Below are positions 6,187-8,099 of a DNA stretch of 8,099 nucleotides, in pieces. Under the pieces are notes generated by a model. It searched no databases, was not told where the DNA came from, and saw only the letters and a list, made by a program, of their open reading frames with translations. The position numbers were made by a program, and so were the translations under genes. The stretch spans positions 1 through 8,099 of the forward strand of contig DXYE01000116.1 of NCBI GenBank assembly GCA_019415985.1, read 5' to 3'. Every line of letters starts with the position of its first letter. Position 1 is the first letter of the stretch. Source of the DNA: Clostridiales bacterium. Lineage in GTDB: Bacteria; Bacillota; Clostridia; Oscillospirales; CAG-272.

Positions 6187-6978
6187 CTATATCTGCTTCC
6201 GGATTCTTTCCAGCGCACACTTTTCCAATCTGGATACCTGAGCCTGCGAAATGCCGATCTCAGAGGCGATCTCCATCTGCGTTTTCCCATGATAAAATCG
6301 CATGTCAATAATTTTTCTTTCCCTTTCATTCAGCTTTTTCAGCGCCTCCTTCAGGGCAATATCCTCAAGCCATGTTTCGTCCGTATTGTTTACATCATGT
6401 ATCTGATCCATTATATATATATTATCCCCACCATCGTTGAAAACCGGTTCATATAGAGAAACCGGCTCCACAATCGCCTCCATGGCGCTTGTTACATGCT
6501 CCGGTTTTTCACCGAGAGACGCGGCGATTTCTTCGACCGTCGGTTCTCTGGAAAGACTTCTCTGCAGCTGTTCCTTCGTCTGCAAAGCGCGATATGCCAA
6601 ATCGCGTACGCCGCGGCTGACATGAATGGCGTTATTGTCCCGAAGATATCTTCGCAGTTCTCCAATGATCATTGGCACAGCATACGTGGAAAGCTGGACC
6701 CCGGCATCCAGATCAAAATTATCTATGGCTTTGATCAGACCGATACATCCGACCTGAAACAAATCATCCAGATTCTCGCCGCGGTTGGTAAACCGTTGGA
6801 TAATGCTGAGAACCAGACGAAGATTTCCATCGATCAGTTCCTGTCTCGCCTTTGTATCGCCCTCCTTTGTTCGTTTCAAAAGTTCGTTTTTCTCCTCACT
6901 GCTCAGTGTCTTTAATTTCGACGTGTTGACACCGCAGATCTCGACTTTATTATAGTATCCATGAGACATGAATTTCAT
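6187..6978 (-). CDS. sigG: RNA polymerase sporulation sigma factor SigG (sigma-G)
   Basis: A 263-residue sigma-70-family protein that directs late forespore transcription in endospore formers. The N-terminal KVEICGVNTSKL (11-22) is the hallmark of SigG over the close relative SigF. Region 2 (about 52-115) includes NLRLVLSIIQRF, DDLFQVGCIGL and STYAVPMIIGELRRYLRDN. Region 3 follows (about 125-200), and region 4 (about 215-261) carries the helix-turn-helix KTQMEIASEIGISQAQVSRL. ATG 6978 is chosen because AAGGCGGTGA, one base off the ideal 16S complement, lies just upstream. GTG 6984 overlaps that site and ATG 6969 is 14 bases from its core. In many Clostridia sigG follows spoIIGA-sigE; neither is seen here, and the sequence upstream is decayed. 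A SigF-type promoter directly upstream fits the known control of sigG. Confidence 0.96.
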   Translation of the reverse strand: MKFMSHGYYNKVEICGVNTSKLKTLSSEEKNELLKRTKEGDTKARQELIDGNLRLVLSIIQRFTNRGENLDDLFQVGCIGLIKAIDNFDLDAGVQLSTYAVPMIIGELRRYLRDNNAIHVSRGVRDLAYRALQTKEQLQRSLSREPTVEEIAASLGEKPEHVTSAMEAIVEPVSLYEPVFNDGGDNIYIMDQIHDVNNTDETWLEDIALKEALKKLNERERKIIDMRFYHGKTQMEIASEIGISQAQVSRLEKCALERIRKQI

Positions 6979-6980
6979 GT

Positions 6981-6990
6981 TCACCGCCTT
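6981..6990 (-). promoter_or_regulatory. Ribosome binding site of sigG
   Basis: AAGGCGGTGA matches the extended Shine-Dalgarno AAGGAGGTGA at nine of ten bases. The GG core ends five bases before ATG 6978, which decides between three candidate starts. Confidence 0.75.
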
Positions 6991-7006
6991 TTCATCTTTG
7001 TACTAT

Positions 7007-7037
7007 GAGTATTGCCTGGCGCTTCCCAGGTTTATAC
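7007..7037 (-). promoter_or_regulatory. SigF-type promoter for sigG
   Basis: On the minus strand GTATA (7037-7033), a 16-base spacer and GGCAATACTC (7016-7007) match the B. subtilis SigF pattern (GYATA, N16, GGNNANANT) at all named positions. Transcription would begin near 7000, about 22 bases before the start codon. B. subtilis sigG is transcribed by SigF, so the placement agrees with established biology. A CATAGTA at 7007-7001 resembles a SigG -10, but no SigG -35 lies at the right distance. Confidence 0.65.
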
Positions 7038-7088
7038 AAAAGATGAAACGGGTAAATTTGGAATTTTCAACGCGTCTGTGGATTACGG

Positions 7089-7408
7089 TCATTCAGGGGG
7101 AAACCATTCACAGATCGTCTTGTCTAAAATCAGTCTCGCTTCGTTTGTTCCTATTCGCTCAAGCAAAGCCATAAACAGCACATCAGTTTCCAAGAGAAGG
7201 CAGGGTAAGTCTGAGTTTCCTTTGTAAACGGAAAAAAGACTGTAGCGGCATTTCCTGTCGCCGCAGGTGCTTTACATTTTCTTTTATTCTCACTGCGTCG
7301 TTTACAGCTGCCGGACTTTCATTTTTCGCTATCCTCTGAGCAGATCGACAAATGAACAGAAAATCCGCCTTTTTCAGTGCGTTTTATCGTCATAACGTTA
7401 AAATTCAT
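7089..7408 (-). pseudogene. Frame-broken gene remnant upstream of sigG
   Basis: Three minus-strand open stretches in different frames follow each other. First, ATG 7408 with GAGGG 11 bases upstream gives 29 residues (MNFNVMTIKRTEKGG..., TGA 7319-7321). Second, a frame is open from about 7380 to 7183 and contains NESPAAVNDAVRIKENVKHL. Third, a frame is open from 7271 to 7089, with residues including LLLETDVLFMALLERIG and EARLILDKTICEWFPPE. The last stretch has the acidic, leucine-rich composition of a real soluble protein. Together they suggest one small gene of about 100 residues, broken by at least two frameshifts and pointing toward sigG. I do not recognise the family. Chance overlap of open frames is the alternative. 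Confidence 0.4.
7231..7264 (-). terminator. Weak terminator-like hairpin
   Basis: GCGGC (7264-7260) pairs with GCCGC (7249-7245) on the minus strand; TACAGTC and then six T residues follow. The 5-bp stem, 10-base loop and 7-base gap before the T-run make it a doubtful terminator. It lies inside the decayed gene region. Confidence 0.25.
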
Positions 7409-7436
7409 GCTTTATCGTTCCCTCGTAAGGCACAGA

Positions 7437-7465
7437 TTGACATTTTTATTGTTTTAGGCTATAAT
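7437..7465 (+). promoter_or_regulatory. Consensus sigma-A promoter
   Basis: TTGACA (7437-7442), exactly 17 bases, TATAAT (7460-7465): a perfect match to the housekeeping consensus. Transcription should begin near 7472. The first gene downstream is the DUF3006-type gene. Confidence 0.85.
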
Positions 7466-7532
7466 AAATACGTCTCATTGTAAAAGAAGCAACGACTGCG
7501 GCTTATGTGGCTACAACAGTGATACAGCCCAT

Positions 7533-7540
7533 AAAGGAGG
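7533..7540 (+). promoter_or_regulatory. Strong ribosome binding site with unusual spacing
   Basis: AAAGGAGG is a near-perfect Shine-Dalgarno, but the in-frame ATG of the DUF3006-type gene (7555) is 14 bases away. A TTG at 7545 has ideal spacing but lies in another frame, giving a short product that stops within the gene. This leaves the real start uncertain. Confidence 0.55.
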
Positions 7541-7554
7541 AATATTGGCAGAAG

Positions 7555-7788
7555 ATGCAGATTCTTTTAACGGTCGACAGAATAGAGGAAGGGCAGGCGG
7601 TATTATCCGACACAAATGAAAAGATGTATTGTTTTCCCTGCTCCTGCTTTCCATTCCCTCTCACTGATGGTCTAACGCTTCTCGTCACGCTGACGGACGA
7701 CGCTCAGAATATTCTTACAGCGGAAATTTCAGAAAATTCCGAGACACAAAAAAACATCAGAAGACTGATGAAAAAGCTGTTTCATTGA
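7555..7788 (+). CDS. DUF3006-type small protein
   Basis: A 77-residue protein. The LTVDRIEEGQAVLSD opening (about 5-19) and the charged C-terminal helix ending in NIRRLMKKLF match the DUF3006 pattern of small Firmicute proteins (a short beta-rich body that opens on a conserved DRIEEG/DRIEGD). The family has no established function; members often sit next to a ComEC/Rec2-like metallo-beta-lactamase gene, and no such gene is seen here. The usual P-L-L-P-x-G motif is replaced by CSCFPFPLTDG, with extra cysteines. ATG 7555 fits the family length. GTG 7507 would add 16 residues but has no ribosome site and would place the strong AAAGGAGG inside the gene. The perfect promoter at 7437 implies steady expression. 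Family call is likely; function unknown. Confidence 0.75.
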   Translation: MQILLTVDRIEEGQAVLSDTNEKMYCFPCSCFPFPLTDGLTLLVTLTDDAQNILTAEISENSETQKNIRRLMKKLFH

Positions 7789-7799
7789 ATGGCTTTTTT
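7771..7799 (+). terminator. Weak terminator behind the DUF3006-type gene
   Basis: AAAAAGC (7771-7777) pairs with GCTTTTT (7792-7798) across the stop codon, followed by the end of the T-run. The stem is AT-rich with a 14-base loop, so it is marginal. Confidence 0.35.
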
Positions 7800-8099
7800 A
7801 AGTACCGGCGACAAAAGGGATATGAAATACCTCAGGACAGCCTTTCTCATAGATGCAGCGGTGCTGTCTGCCCGTTGTATATTTACTTGGGATCAGGTGC
7901 TGCAAAAACAGGTTTCTTTTCGATACATACAGTATACAGCAGTTTGCCGGAATTTGATAAATACCATTTCGTCAACATCAAAAAGCATACGGCATCCTCT
8001 GCCCGCGGATATTGAAACCACAGGATGAATTTCACCGACAGCAAAACGCTCCGGTTATTTTTCGTATAACAAAGAGTATTGAGATAGAAAATATAAATT
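7789..8099. other. Right-edge region without a recognisable gene
   Basis: Two plus-strand frames are open here. One starts at ATG 7789, directly after the TGA of the DUF3006-type gene (79 codons to TGA 8026-8028). The other starts at TTG 7785 (76 codons to TGA 8013-8015). Neither has a ribosome site, a recognisable motif or convincing protein composition. Coupling of the first through the TGA-ATG junction is possible but unsupported. The last 60 bases are AT-rich. Confidence 0.4.

Noticed and set aside
6061..6915. Plus-strand frames opposite sigG
   Set aside because: Shadows of a clear sigma factor gene on the minus strand.
7012..7227. Plus-strand frame of 71 codons upstream of sigG
   Set aside because: TTG start, no ribosome site, serine-rich product with no motif; the minus-strand frame over the same bases looks more protein-like.
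7789..8028. ATG 7789 frame as a gene coupled to the DUF3006-type gene
   Set aside because: Only the TGA-ATG junction favours it; another frame is open over the same bases and neither shows a domain or convincing composition.

Overview
The window looks like chromosome from an anaerobic, endospore-forming Firmicute of the class Clostridia, most like the Oscillospiraceae/Ruminococcaceae. This rests on a forespore sigma factor (SigG), a secreted protein combining CAP, bacterial Ig-like group 2, S-layer-homology and BspA-type leucine-rich modules, and strong Shine-Dalgarno and sigma-A promoter sequences. The lineage below class level is inferred from these families only. No phage, transposase, CRISPR, tRNA or rRNA genes are visible.

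Layout, left to right. Positions 1-324 are AT-rich and hold two minus-strand hairpins behind the first gene and a weak open frame that may be gene debris. Positions 325-3167 (minus) encode the large surface protein. Its last leucine-rich repeat is broken by a one-base deletion near 517, so the product ends 45 residues early with an unrelated tail. Its promoter lies about 350 bp upstream (3523-3552), leaving a long leader with a terminator-like hairpin and a second long-range paired structure. Positions 3640-3731 hold a plus-strand promoter set among inverted AGCATA motifs. Plus-strand genes follow: a CPBP-family intramembrane protease (4085-5020) and methylglyoxal synthase, mgsA (5344-5826), which is followed by a perfect 16-bp hairpin. 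The minus-strand sigG (6187-6978) has a good match to a SigF-type promoter directly upstream. Behind it lie frame-broken coding fragments in the same direction (7089-7408). A perfect consensus sigma-A promoter (7437-7465) faces right and drives a small DUF3006-type gene ending at 7788. The last 300 bases hold no recognisable gene.

The genes do not form one pathway. Each is a separate transcription unit: a cell-surface protein, a membrane protease, a glycolytic-bypass enzyme, a late-forespore sigma factor and a small uncharacterised protein. I did not find a convincing new multi-gene system. The most unusual parts are non-coding: the structured leader of the surface-protein gene, the palindromic promoter cluster at 3640-3731, and the decayed gene in front of sigG.
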